This document shows positions 1-13,140 of a stretch of DNA of 64,000 nucleotides, piece after piece. Source of the DNA: Siniperca chuatsi (Eukaryota > Chordata > Actinopteri > Centrarchiformes > Sinipercidae); contig NC_058064.1 of the NCBI RefSeq assembly GCF_020085105.1, forward strand, positions 17,057,823 through 17,121,822, written 5' to 3'. Numbering within the stretch: the first letter of the stretch is position 1; every line of letters begins with the position of its first letter. The notes below the pieces were generated by a model. That model made no database searches, was not told where the DNA came from, and saw nothing but the letters and a program-made list of their open reading frames with translations. The position numbers and the translations under genes were made by a program.

Positions 1-1215
<1,215 letters not shown>

Positions 1216-1397
1216 TTAAGGTGTAATTGAATATAAGTAAGGATTTGCACTGAGAGCAACATGATCAACAAATCACTAGAAGCCCATTTTGTATTCAACA
1301 CTAAAGACTCCCAACTGGTCCAGAGCCAGTGATCAGCCACTGTGATTGGCTCAAAGTTCATTAGAGCCATTCAAAGGTTTAAAAGTTATACTTTAAA

Positions 1398-1690
1398 CTA
1401 GAGCTGAAAAGATTAATCAATCAGTCAATCAACAGGAAAATAATTGGCAACTATTTTGATCATCGATTAATCATTTCAGTCATTTTGCCAGAAGAAATAG
1501 TGGGAAAATGCCAAACAATCATTCCAAATCTCTGGTTCCAGCTTCTCATCGTGAACTGAATATCTTTTGGTTTTGGACTGTTGGCCAAACAGAAAAATAC
1601 ATTTGAAGTGACATCTTGGGCTCTGGGAAGTTGTGATGGGCACTTTTTCGCTTTGTTTTGACTAAATGATTAATCAATAAATCTACTTTC
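1398..1690. repeat. Dispersed teleost repeat with GATTAATC-type ends
   Basis: The block begins with an AT-rich GATTAATCAATC-like end, has a middle containing 'gccaaacagaaaaatac' and 'cttgggctctgggaagttgtgatgggca', and closes with TGATTAATCAATAAATC, so the ends resemble each other in inverse orientation. Related sequence occurs at about 20992-21250, 25975-26150 (sharing the 'cttgggc..ctg..gtgatgggca' core) and as a fragment near 38665-38700. Recurrence at four places in unique introns supports a dispersed element. Family name not assigned; boundaries approximate. Confidence 0.7.
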
Positions 1691-1855
1691 AACACTAGAG
1701 GAGCATCGGGCTTGCTAAATAAAATGTATATAAGGGGATCCTACTCCATATCCACAAACAAATCAAACAGAAACAACCAGCCTGCCCTGTTTTTATGCAT
1801 CTCAAGTGTTAACAAATTCCAAATGTTATGTTTCTTGTGTGTACTTGCACAGTAC

Positions 1856-3195
1856 CTTGGTATATTGCCGTTGGGGTCTTCACTATCATTGGCCAGCCCT
1901 CCAAACAGGTAACACTTGTTACCCACAAGAGTGAAGCTGTGTCCAATCCTAGGACACGGAGGACAGCCATTCCTGGGTGCTCTGGGTTTCAGCTTCTTCC
2001 ACAGCCAGCGACTAGCCTGAGCCACAAGGGACCAAAGTCAAGATTTGAAAATGTTCGTCATGACAGCAACAGGGTTAGAACAGACCACTTTAGAAATGTG
2101 ACGGCATTACCTGAAGTTCATAGAGGCTGTTGGTGTATTTCCCAAACTCAACCATGCCGCCAAAGACCAGTATTCGAGTGCCTTCACAGACAAAGCCATG
2201 GGCAGCACAGCCGGGCGGGATGTCTCCCCTCACCGCAGGCAGAAACCACTGCTTTGAGACTGGAACAATGGCCAGAGGTCAGCCGTAGACAGAACATCCT
2301 GCTGAATGCTGCCATTTAGACATTTTATACATCCTATAGGAAAACACCCTTACGGAGCTATGTTTCCAGTAGCTTACAAAATATGACCTCAAGCGCCACC
2401 TCACGCCCTAAACAGGACTGTTAATATAAACGTTTTTGCACAATGCCCTAAACAACATATCCTTTACAGTATATTGGACAGCAATCACTTCAAACCCGAA
2501 GTCTAACTTACTAAGTGCTCATTCAGCGCAACGTGTTAACACATTCATACCTGAATACCAACATTAGTCTCAAGCTCTGCTAACACTACAATAACTACAT
2601 GGTCATTACGTTTAAAGCTACATTCAACTGTGTTGTTTAGTCACGCTTTTTAAAGTTAAAGTTTAATTGTTTTTCAGTTAACGCTACACCGACCAAACAA
2701 ATGACATGACCCTCCTCCTGCTCGTCATTCTGTTTTACCAGTTAACATAACAATTAACGGCGCAGCTAAGTAGCTAGATTTCGGGGGAAAAAAATAGTTA
2801 CAGAAGCTAGCTAACCAGCTGAAGTAACGCTATCTAGCTCAAGTTAGTGAATAGTTTACAACAAACCCGTAATTTCCCGACCATAATGATGCTAACATTG
2901 TCGAGGACCTCTTAAATAAACAACTAAAGCTAATGGCAAAGGGCGTGTTGGCTCAAGTGGTCTTTTTGACTCGTGTGCATGCTAAAAACATTAGCCGCTA
3001 ACCTGCTAGTTAGCGTCCGGCTATCGTTAGCTTACCAGTGTTGTAAACATGGAGGTACTCCGCTATCCCTTCGTTTCCTCCACCGAACACGACAATCAGC
3101 TCCCGTATTGCAGCTGCTCGGTGTCCGTGTCTGGACCGCGGTATCACTCCTGTAACGGAATGGACTTTTCTCCATTGCGGCTCCTCGGTTGTCAT
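1856..3195 (-). CDS. hcfc2: Host cell factor 2-like, N-terminal Kelch propeller, first three coding exons (partial)
   Basis: Host cell factors are nuclear chromatin co-regulators that tether transcription factors and histone modifiers through an N-terminal Kelch propeller. Coding exons on the minus strand are 3195-3036, 2259-2111 and 2016-1856, joined in consistent phase with GT donors and AG acceptors (157 residues, the last codon split). The start is the first ATG (3195-3193), with A at -3. Residues 17-48 hold RHGHR and FGGGNEG, exon 2 holds [11 protein letters not shown] and VFGGM, and exon 3 holds [17 protein letters not shown], i.e. three Kelch blades of the usual five or six. WRKV..TG, AIREL, GIAE and SRWLWKK look more like HCFC2 than HCFC1, which has RWEWK and GIVDE. 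The remaining exons lie beyond the left edge, past the AT tract. The main alternative is hcfc1. Confidence 0.85.
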
Positions 3196-3260
3196 TTTCC
3201 CGTTAGGGAGCCTCAAGTTTGGCGCTGTTTACGTTTCAAAGACGTGGGCGGGCCGAAGGA
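3196..3260 (-). promoter_or_regulatory. Likely proximal promoter / 5'UTR of the hcfc2-like gene
   Basis: Just upstream of the ATG on the minus strand are TTTGGCGC (3218-3225), a canonical E2F-type site, and a GC box GGGCGGG within GACGTGGGCGGGCC (3241-3254). No TATA box is visible, which fits a CpG-rich housekeeping promoter. The transcription start cannot be located from sequence alone. Confidence 0.5.
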
Positions 3261-3479
3261 GGCATCAGGAAATTCAACCAGAGAGGTGGAAACAACAGAG
3301 TACGTCTCACTCTGCCTCGTTTATCGGGTATCAAGATTTAAAGGAATGTAACGGAAATGCAGGCTATTTCGCTAAATAAATAAAGAGGAAAGAGTGAGAA
3401 CTATCTGGTGATTCCAATTGTCTGTTCGTGTTTTCTTGATGGCAGCCAGTCGCTCCACTGATTTTACACATGAAGTTCA

Positions 3480-3670
3480 GTTTATAGTAGGGATTACTAT
3501 TCAGACAGTTGTATAATGTATTCTGTGGCTCTGGAGGGAGAATATCTGAAAAAAAAGAACTCTCATTATGTAATCAGGGTTATCTCAGCTTGGGAAATAC
3601 AAATTTAGAAAGATGCTGTTGAGTTGCATTATGGGAAATGCAGACTAAAAGTAGTGATATCTGCTGTCTA
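3480..3670 (+). repeat. Copy of a short dispersed element also seen at 54764-54952
   Basis: The stretch containing 'gttgtataatgtattctgtggctctgga' and 'cagggttatctcagcttggg' matches the reverse complement of the inverted-repeat element at 54764-54952 ('ctgtggctctgga', 'gggcttatctc'). A looser relative with 'ttgtggctccagagggagctgc' lies at 39195-39330. This copy lacks clear terminal inverted repeats and sits between the hcfc2 and elk3 promoters. The rest of 3260-4290 shows no feature I can name. Confidence 0.55.
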
Positions 3671-4296
3671 CTGCATAGACTTTGACCATTCTATTTTTAA
3701 TCTCGTGTGAGTCACCTGACTAAATCGCTGCAGTACCCGTTTAATGATGCAACGTGTCAACTGCAAGATATCAGATGTTGACATGGCCTTTGAGCCCACA
3801 TTGACAGGCACGAATATACAGAGTAGTCCATAGTGCAGAGCTGGTTGAAACACATCTGTCTGACTCGTGCCAAGCACACAGTCCATCTCAAACTGTGAAG
3901 ACACTTCTATGTATCGTCTTAAATATAATCTTATAGTCCATTTCCTTGTAAACTGTCTGCAGTACAGAGCCTCTCCATTGATTAAAACCAGAATATATAA
4001 TCACCTGCAATTTTATCTTGCAGCCATTTGTATGTTTTAAATTTTACAGAACACAAGTAGCTAAATCCAGTATGAAGAATGAGGCTGCAAACCCAGAGAA
4101 GGAAAACATACGGGACAATCCAAGGACAACAAAATACACAAAGAAAATAATAATAATACATTTTGATATTTAAATTAAGCAAAGGCTAACCAGAACAGAT
4201 TAGTTCACCCCTTCAAAAAGTGATTCATTTTCCTTGGTTTAACAGCATGCTGCACTTTATCAAAATGAAGGTTGGGCAACAAATTTTAGGCCTGTA

Positions 4297-4397
4297 TGTG
4301 TGTGTGTGTGTGTGTAGGAACAGGAACCCCTCCCGGTGAGCAGGAAGAGGGTGACGTCAGTTGTCAGTTGGCTGAGCGCTGAGTAGTCGGAATTACA

Positions 4398-4439
<42 letters not shown>

Positions 4440-4614
4440 GAAAAGAGAGAATTGGAGAAAGAAAATGAGCGCGTCTGCCTGTAGGCTATTTAAGTGCGTG
4501 AGTTGTGTTCAGGTCTGGAAGAGAGTGTGTATGTGCGTGACTTGGGCCCGTGTGTGTGTGTTTGTGCGTGAGAGAGAGTGGAGTGGTTTTGGCGGGGTTA
4601 TGGGAAATAGAGAT

Positions 4615-4647
<33 letters not shown>
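4297..4647 (+). repeat. Three (GT)n microsatellites in the elk3 promoter region
   Basis: GT runs occupy about 4297-4315, 4403-4436 and 4618-4647, separated by GC-richer sequence. They flank the CRE at 4352 and run up to the candidate noncoding first exon. GT runs of this length can adopt Z-DNA; any effect on the promoter is inference. Confidence 0.9.
4320..4440 (+). promoter_or_regulatory. Candidate elk3 promoter with a perfect CRE
   Basis: TGACGTCA at 4352-4359 is the full palindromic cAMP-response element, within GGGTGACGTCAGTTG. It lies about 300 bases before the probable noncoding exon of elk3 and is the strongest single binding site in the 3.3-4.9 kb interval. The interval separates two diverging genes (hcfc2-like at 3195 and elk3). 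That this is the elk3 promoter is inferred from position. Confidence 0.45.
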
Positions 4648-4649
<2 letters not shown>

Positions 4650-4650
<1 letters not shown>

Positions 4651-4865
4651 CGGGAATACTGCGCCAAAGGAAGTGCGCCGGTTCTCCGTCTGCGCGTCCC
4701 GACTTCCTGCTCTGAGGCAGGAGCGAGAAAAGCTGCGGATCCGCTTTCAGACAGCAGCAGCAGCAGCATGGAGCCCCAACACAACACACACACACCACTT
4801 TAAGACACAAACACACACATCACGCAGGGCAGACGGACAGAGGAGCAGCGGCCGTCCAAAGCAGG
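4650..4865 (+). other. elk3: Candidate noncoding exon 1 of elk3, with a short upstream ORF
   Basis: A GC-rich block with a CAG repeat ends at a good donor, GCAGG|GTAGGTGCAAG (exon end 4865). The first coding exon starts with a normal acceptor at 8585, 29 bases before the ATG, so an upstream noncoding exon is required and this is the best candidate. It contains an ATG at 4768 opening a 12-codon reading frame closed by TAA at 4801-4803, a possible translation-damping uORF. The 5' limit is a guess; there are no transcript data. Confidence 0.45.
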
Positions 4866-5021
4866 GTAGGTGCAAGTTTCCTTATAATTCAGCTTTCTAG
4901 ACTAATGTGCGAGTTCGTGCATAACAGAGAGACAGAAGCAGACTTATATTATCTGTTGTTGTATTTGCTGTAACCTGATCAGGTTCAGATATTCAATGTC
5001 AACTTGAAAACCACATTGAAG

Positions 5022-5110
5022 CCGCGCGTAAAGTGTTAACCCTGTGCGTAAGAAGTGTTAAAGTTGTGCGTAACGGTGTTAAAGCCATGCGTTTTCCGCA
5101 TTGGCACAGA
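5022..5110. repeat. Short degenerate tandem repeat with GCGTAA core
   Basis: The unit 'gcgtaa..gtgttaa' recurs at roughly 22-base spacing: three clear copies, then two partial copies keeping only 'atgcgt'. It lies in the first elk3 intron, about 200 bases after the candidate noncoding exon. GCGTAA resembles half of a C/EBP or PAR-bZIP site, so this could be a site cluster or just a local tandem array. Confidence 0.45.
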
Positions 5111-7714
5111 CACATGCGTAAGTTGCCCAGTTTTGTTTGGCTACATTTAAAAAAAAGAAAGAAAGAAAAGATGTTAGTGTACCGGCTGCTGCGGAAAAAT
5201 TAGCCGTGGCTCCTTTAAAAATCTAGTAGTAGACTTTCTGGTTTGTCTGGACCTCGCAGACTAATTGCCATGCGCTTCCGGATTGAAGCTGGCAGCAGAC
5301 AGCATCTTGAAAATGAGTCACTGGTGCAAAACAAAGAACCATTTCAGTTCCAGCAGCCCCCCCACACACACACACACTTCCAAAAATAAGAAATAAGTAG
5401 CCCAGAGAAAATGGATGTAGAATCATGTGCATCTTTCTGGTTTGGTTTGTTTCTGTTGGATTGAAGATCTTGAGTTTCCAAAGTACACTAGAGTGTATAT
5501 CTCATAGATTGACATTTGAAGAAAGAGTATGTTCATGTATGGGTCATTTATAACTTGTTAAGTGTCAGACTCTAAGCTGTAACACTGAGGGCCAGTACGA
5601 GACTGCTCTTATTCTGAAATTCCATAAATCAACATTTCCTCCTGGTTTGTTTCCCTCCAGTCCAGACTTGTTAAGAGTGAAACGTCAGAGGGTGAACATA
5701 GATCAAACAGTCTGACATCAGGACATAGATGCTTTCTCCATATGTTGTCGTGGATCTGTGTGTGTTGAGATGTTGCTCTTAAAAAGACAGCTTCTGCATC
5801 CGCAGAAGTGGTAACAATAAGAAATGAAGAAGCATATGTGTGTGTGTGTGTGTGTTCCTGGTGGTACACAGTGACAGGACATCCTACCTCCCAGAGAGGG
5901 AAGGCCTCTCTCCGGGAAGACGCCCCTGAAGCTGAATGACAGGAAGTCCTCGTTTAGACAGGCAGACAGCCCTGCAGTTCCTCCATCACTTAACACATAC
6001 ACCCGTGCAGGAAAAAGGAAGCAAGGATATGCGTTTGTGTGTGTTTGTGTGTGTTCATGGTGATGGGTCATTGTTTGCCCCACACACACTTTCCCCCTCT
6101 GCTGGATGGTTTCCTTTTAGAAAGAGAGATGCATACCGTATATTTATACTGAATTAGTGGTTGATTATTCTGTCGTTACTGAACCATATGTTGTTATTAT
6201 GAAAGTACATAGAGTAACCATAACTTCTGGTGGCAACGTTTCAGGTCCTCCGCTCCAGTGTTTCTCCACTATTGAGGCAGATGTGGTTGCCATGGGGATT
6301 TCTGCTGCAACTGCAAAGTCTCTACTGTCATATTGTCATGGTTGCAAATTAAATCTGGTTTTAATGAGTTATGTGTTGCTTTCTCAGTAAGTAGTTTTGT
6401 ATTCCCTGCTAATAAGGCACCATGTAAATTAATTGCTTTGAGAGAGAGAGGAAAGGCAAAGGAGACAGAGAAACAGACAGACAGGCAGACACTCACAGAC
6501 AGTCAGTGGTTTCAAGGTAAACATGTCGGTTAGACGTGCTTGTCTTGGCAGAAGGTCACTGACCACATCCTGCTTTATCACCATGGAAACATCCAAAAGC
6601 CAACCAGTGTCTGGCCCTCTCTCTCTCTATCACACACATAAACACACACACACACACACGACAGACACTATGCACAAACATAAAGGTGAAATAACAGGAA
6701 ATATAGCAGACCAAATCAGTTTTTAAAAGTGTAAAGAGGGCTGCAAACAAAACAAGCTTCTTGATTGTTTGCAGGCGAACAATTTTTTTCATAAACAAAA
6801 CACAACATTACATTTCCCCTGTCCTTAAGAGGCCCATTTTTTGTAAGTATACAGATTAGTTATTTAAAGGAAAGCCAACATAAAGTGTCGTTCCACCATA
6901 GGTGTTCAGTGGGGTTGAGTGCTGGTGAGACTGAAGGCATGGGATTCAAACACTGCATTTGCTGTGTTTTTTTGTCTTTTAATTTGTCAGTCCTCTGGAT
7001 ATAAAACCTGCTGTTTCCAAGATTTAAATGGGCTAAGGAGGTGAAGTAAGGGCACATGGACAATTTCAATCCTAAGCATCAATGGTGGCTTTACTCACTC
7101 TTGTATTTACTACTGCCGCCATCCTGCTTTGGAAGGCAGCCAAAGTATGTGAGTCCATGAGACAAAAGAGCATGAGTTCACGTGTGAGATATAGATTGCA
7201 TATTTTGTTCCACAGAACCACAGTGTTGAGAAACTCACGGCAAAGTGGACTGTCCTGTAGAGCCTTTGGTGTTGTTTATATGTTTGTGTTGTTGTCTGTT
7301 TGTGGGTTCAGTGTTTGGGACAGGAAATTCCCAGTCAGAGAAGTGGGATGGTGGCGGGTATGGCCTGCACTGTTATGCTTGTGGTTTTTAGTGGAGTTTG
7401 CATCAGAGGAAGGATCGCGGTACGCATTTGTGTTGACGTTAACAATTCCTCCTCCTCCCTGCCCACCTACCCTCCTTCTTTCTTTCCTTCCTTCTTTTTA
7501 TGTCGTCTGTCTGATTCCCTAAACAGTCAAAGAATGTGTGAAATTACTTCAAATTAAGACCTTTTAAGGGCATTGAATGACTTATATAGTTATTTTATTG
7601 TTTCTTTCACTTTCCAGTAACTTGATTGCTGCATGTACATTCTTAATCTGTGATGATTTCCTTGACAGGTTTCATTTACACAACTGACATTTATGATCTT
7701 TAACAGTAATCTTT

Positions 7715-8300
7715 AAAGCTGCACTAATCAATATTTTATAATAACAATGGATCAAAGAATTATGTGTAATGTGAAAGGTGTCACTCATATTGACAAATCC
7801 GCGGTTAATATCACCTAACATAGCAGTTCCCCTCAGCCAACAGAGCGTTTTAGCGTATTTTAGCTCACTGCTTTGTTTTTTTACGGCCCGCAATGTTATT
7901 GTTTTGGTTCAATCCCACCTCTCTCATCAAACCAGTTTACAGCCGCTGTTTTTGAGAAAACACGATAAACCCAGTGTACACTACCTCCCAGCACTGAACA
8001 CCAGACAGACAAAGTCAGTGACTAACTGGTGAACAATGGTGGTGGAGCAATTAGCAGTTAAACAGCCAGATATTTCCCTCATGATTTGGTTTTGGATTTG
8101 GCTAAAGACAGGGTAAATATTGGACTTTTATTCACTATGTGGCCAGAAACAGACTCCAAATGAATGCTAATGTTACTTCGTGTTACTACATTTGCCACAA
8201 CAGGTGATACATAGTAAGGTGATAATATGTCAACGTTGTGTTATGGCTTGTTCCGCTGCCCCCAAGTGGCCAAAAAATCCATTTATGCTTCTTTAAAGCT
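7715..8300 (+). repeat. Dispersed element, copy 1 (second copy at 47786-48215)
   Basis: Starts 'gctgcactaatcaat', contains 'atgtgaaaggtgtcactc', 'gcagttcccctcag', 'accagacagacaaag' and 'gtggagcaattagcagttaa', and ends 'gctgcccccaagtggcc'. The same landmarks occur in the same order at 47786-48215. Both copies are diverged, so the element is old. This copy fills much of the interval before the first elk3 coding exon. Between 5.1 and 7.7 kb of the same intron I see only low-complexity CA/GT runs. Confidence 0.75.
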
Positions 8301-8613
8301 TGCCATCCTTCAAATGAAGACCACATTCCCCATCAGCACCACTGCCTTCTGATCCACTTTCTTGAGGTTAAACATGTTGAAATTGATTTTTCTTTTCTTC
8401 CACCATCAGCTTTCGCCAAAAACTCTTCCAGTTTCCTCTAGAAGAACTTTTCCCTCTTCCTGATTTGTGCTGTAAAGCAATCCATCTTGTTTGCAAAAAA
8501 AAGATGTTTGAATAACTTCTTGATAGCACAAAGCAATACGTGGTTGCTGAATTGATTTTATTAAGTCTTGATTCTGCTCTCCAGATCACCTGTGTCTCTG
8601 GTGTCATCCCATC

Positions 8614-11600
8614 ATGGAGAGTTCCATCACACTCTGGCAGTTCCTGCTGCAGCTGCTGCTCGACCAAAGCCACAAACATCTCATCTGCTGGACGTCCAAC
8701 GACGGCGAGTTCAAGCTGCTTAAGTCAGAGGAAGTGGCCAAGCTGTGGGGGCTGCGCAAGAACAAGACCAACATGAACTATGACAAGCTGAGCAGAGCCC
8801 TGCGCTACTACTACGACAAAGTAGACAACATATACATTTCGAAACAATTGAAATACAATGTTAAACAGTCTAAGTGGTTTGATTATGTTTTATGTCCAAC
8901 CCAATGGAAATCAACACACCAAAAATTTTAATAAATCGGTTTAAAATAAGAAATGACGTTTTGTTCCCTCTGCAGAACATCATTAAGAAGGTGATTGGTC
9001 AGAAGTTCGTCTACAAGTTTGTGTCATTCCCTGAGATTTTGAAGATGGACCCTGCGGTGGTGGAGTCGGGCCGCAGCAGCGAGGAAAGCGGGAGTGCAAT
9101 GTCAGAGCCTGAGGCTGAAGACGAGGATGGGGGTGGGAGAAACCAATACCTACACTCCGGCCTGTACTCCTCCTTCACCGTCAGCTCCCTGCAGGGCTCC
9201 TTAGAACAGCACCGGCCGATCAAGATGGAGCCCAGATCCGATCGCCATGACGACAACTCCTCCGTCATCCGATTCATAACCAACCGTGGCCACTCCTCCC
9301 TCCCCTCCACCCCACCCCCATCCTCGACTGAGACCTCCAATTCCTCTAGACCGTCTCCTCGTCAGGCCTGCTCTTCCTCTTGCTCCTCCTCCCCACCACA
9401 AAGCCCCGCCCACACACTGTGGAGGGGGCGGGGCCAGAGCACAGACACTAATGAGTTAGAGCAGAGTGCTCAACCTCTAAACCTGTCATCTGGTCAGAGG
9501 GAGAGAGTGAGGTCACAGAGCACAACAACACCAGAGAGGAGGGGATTGGCCAATAGTGCGCCTTTGAAAAGCAGAAAACCCAAAGGCTTGGAAATCTCCG
9601 CCTCCTCTCTCCTCCTGACAGGAAGTGACCTCGTCTCCATTGCTCTCAACAGCCCGGCACTGCCTTCAGGGTCCCTGACCCCTGCCTTCCTCACCGCACA
9701 GGTACAACATGACACATAACACATGTATTAACAACATTGTACTCAAACATAGTCCTTCAGTAAATACAGGTGGTTTTAGGTGAGGAAGGAGAAGGAGAGA
9801 GAGGGAAAGAGGAGAAGAAAAAAAAACGAGATGCATTTAGACAGGGAGGAGATGGAAAGAGGTGAGCGGAAAGAGGGGAGGAGGCGAGGGAGGGAGGAGG
9901 TTCATAAGTGAAGCCATATGTTCCTGAAGCTCCTGATTCACTGGCAACGACACACTGACCAAACCAGGACAGTCTGACTACATTCAGGCTTTCAGCTGAC
10001 GCTTTTATCCAGACTGAGCAATGATAGGCTGCTGAGTGTACAGTGCATAATTGATGGAAAATAAAAGTGTATGCTAAAGCCTTCACTTATCACTGAACAT
10101 TTTGTATGATAAAGTGTTTGCAAGGAACACCTGAACTGTTAGGTATCCACATCCTCTTATCCACCACAAGAACCTTCCAGAAATCAGAAACCTTATGAAC
10201 CTTTCCCAGGACAGATGTGGTTCCGATTTTAGTTCCTATGTTAAAAAACAGTCCCTGCAGTTATCCCTGTTGTCCACAACAAACCAGTTGATGGTGGTTG
10301 CTGGTCTTTGATGGCCTACACTGGTATCTTGCTAGTCAAGCTGTGAGCTCTGAGCACTGAAGAAACTGTAGTTCCTGGCTGTTGTGATAGAACAGTCTTA
10401 TGTTCCCATGACAGAACCAGAAAGAAAACCAAACTGGCCTTAGTTAAATCTGAAGTGACGGAACAAAATAGATCTCATGAATTCTGTTTGAGTGGAGCGT
10501 CCTGACGTGCATGGAGTCAGTCTGCCAAGTCAGTCTGTCTGGTAGACGTGAGTTCACTAGAGGGCAGACTTGGCTTTGAGCTCTGGGTGAGACTGAATGA
10601 TACGACGACTTCACCACAGAGTACAGCTTCGTGGACTTAGTGCTAGAGTAAACACCATCATTTCCATCTTGGTGTATTTATCCTCTGACATTTCATTTTG
10701 GGCTTTGTCAATGTAGACGCCATCTGGTCTGCTGCTCGCTCCCAGTCCTCTACTCTCCAATATCCATTTCTGGTCCAGCCTGAGTCCAGTGGGACCCCTC
10801 AGCCCTGCCCAACTCCAGAGCCATGCCCCCCTCTTTCAGGTAACACACACCCCCACACACACACACACATTTAGTATTGCTGTATATGTGAGGAATTTGA
10901 GTGACTGCATTTTGTTCCGAACACATTTAAAGGCAGAAGAATTTATACCTGTTATGAATGGTCACACTCGAAGCCTGCCATCATAGGAAGGGTGCAGCCA
11001 TAGCAATCATTCAAATGGATTTAATGACACGCACTTTCAGACGATCTTTCCTCAAAGTATGGTGATACCTCATGGTGATACATCTGTTTGTACACGGAAT
11101 GGAACGAAAAAGAGGGAACCAGTTGTGTGAACATTTCTCTCTATTTACAGCAAATCCATCCGTCATAACTACAGGATCTTTCATTTCACACCGCAGATTT
11201 ACCTCGGCAGTTGTTTTCACACAGTTGTGTGTGTTTTAGTGTATGTGTGATTCACAGTGTGCCAGGGTTTCAAAATAAGCTACAGATGTTTCCGTTCTGG
11301 TGTGGACAAGAAGAGGGGGCAACTTCCTGTTGGCTAAGGGGGGGAAAGGGAGAGGGCTGGTTGGTCAGGAGCCCCTCCCACCCATGTCAACTCACTGACA
11401 CGAAAACACACACACAACCCCAAAATAAACTGTTAAGCTAATCTAATGACCAGCGTTTTAGTAATGGGGTTGGTGCCCACAACGCTGGTGTGCTACCAGG
11501 TTTAAAGTCCCCACAGTGTAGTATAAGCAAGCGCACACTCTCCTCTTGTGAGAACATTCAGTTTTCCTCAAACACTGACTAACCTTTACATTACTGTTTA

Positions 11601-12540
11601 CATTATTGATGTGACATCATTCGTGTACTATTGGTAGTGGGACAACTATATATTGATCTTCTATAAATGATCAATAAATCAATATACTCTGTTTTAAATG
11701 ACCCTATAGTTTAAATCAAGTCACAGTGACTAAAGTCATTTAACCAAAATCAATTTTCTTTAAAGTCCCTATGTGTAGGATTTGAACATTTCTGACTTTA
11801 GCGACTCCTAGTGGTGGTATCAAATGAGTATTTCAATTGTCAAATTTTTCTACAAACATCACAATATGCCATCAGAATCATTTGAAAGATGCTATAATCA
11901 CATAACTAATTCTTCACATAGGAGCTTGGATAGTAAATACCAAAAGTTGCACATTTCTTTTTTACATTCCTAAAATTCCTCTTAAAATCCCATTTATTTT
12001 TAAGTACGTCATATCTTATCAGTCAATCGCAAATCAGGCTGTTTGTTCCTTACATGTTGCCCTATGTATCATCTAGCTGAAGAAAGAAAGAGCGCTTATT
12101 AGTTCAGTCAAAAAGAAATAAAAGATGACAGTATAACTTGTGACAGGTTTTTATTGTATCGCCACTTTCTTTCTGCAAGGAATTAATGAACTACACTATA
12201 CTTTTAATGAAAGCCTGTAACGTAGAACTATTGTTAGTTTTTGCACGATTTACCTGAATATTTTACTGGTTTTATTTACTCAAATACTACAAGGGGAAAT
12301 TTCAGTTACCAGAATATCAACTCGGGCTTCTGTTCACAGATGACTCTGACACTGAAAAATTCCAGCTTTCTCATATGAAACAGTATGTCAGGGGGTTAAT
12401 ATTAGCAGTGTTTTCCACCTCTAATTCTAACTGTCCCCCTTCAGTTCCCCACACTGCTGAATGGACCCATCCCTGTGCCTTTTCCTAGCGTGGACGCTCC
12501 CTCTCCTCTGCTGCTCTCCTCCAGCTCCCACAAGTCCTGA
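8614..12540 (+). CDS. elk3: ETS-domain ternary complex factor ELK3 (Net/SAP-2), complete, 4 coding exons
   Basis: Elk3 binds SRF on serum response elements and is converted from repressor to activator by ERK phosphorylation. Coding exons 8614-8820, 8976-9701, 10717-10839 and 12445-12540 give 383 residues in consistent phase. Residues 1-90 are the ETS domain ([33 protein letters not shown]), split by a 155-base intron after YYYDK with a weak donor (AAA|GTAGAC). The SRF-binding B box is near residues 124-136 ([13 protein letters not shown]). PLNLS at 236-240 is the CtBP-binding corepressor motif typical of ELK3. The ERK docking D box begins at 269 (RKPKGLEIS). S334-P and S340-P match the activation-domain ERK sites ([13 protein letters not shown]). 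The FQFP docking motif (351-354) is split by the last intron. The CtBP motif, [20 protein letters not shown] and [17 protein letters not shown] favour ELK3 over ELK1 or ELK4. Confidence 0.95.
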
Positions 12541-13140
12541 TGCCAGCATGAGCTCCAAGAGGGAACTGGGCCAAACCAGGCTGAGCTGGGCCAGATCAGC
12601 ACAGATAAGGAGCAAGCCCATCAGCCTTAAACTCTGATGATGAACCACACAGGAGTCGAACCTCCTGAGTCCAGTTACATTTTAATCTGAAACCTGTTCC
12701 TTTGCATTTATTATATGAAGAAACAGGAGCTTCACTCTGAAGCTTTGCTCTCTGAGAAGAGTATTTGCATTAGACATTTCTTTGTGTGTTTACTAGAGTT
12801 CACCTGCTCATGTTCTTTACATTTGTGTTTGGTGTTTCCTCTTTTCAGAATGTAAAAGCCTCTGAATTTCTTTTCATGGTAATACATTGACTGGAGGTCA
12901 GACCTCATCACATTTCACATCTCATTTTAAATCTCATCTCATTCCACTTAGTTTCTTCAACTTCAGTGATACAGACTGGTTTCAATTTCATGTTATTCCA
13001 AATTTTCTCCCCTGCCCAGACTAATGTCAATATACACACCAGTGACTCAAAAATGGAAATCTGGGGAAATCCTTGTCAGGAACTATGAGATAACAAGACC
13101 TCACTGAGCCAGGAGACTTTACAAGTGTAATCTTTTTCTG

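Noticed and set aside
2042..2319. Plus-strand frame of 163 residues (1828-2319) opposite hcfc2 exons
   Set aside because: It is the antisense shadow of the Kelch exons 2111-2259 and 1856-2016, which have matching splice sites and protein similarity.
8821..8931. Read-through of elk3 coding exon 1 into a 105-residue frame
   Set aside because: The ETS domain continues only if the 155-base intron is removed (YYYDK joined to NIIKKV); the read-through residues are unrelated to any ETS protein.
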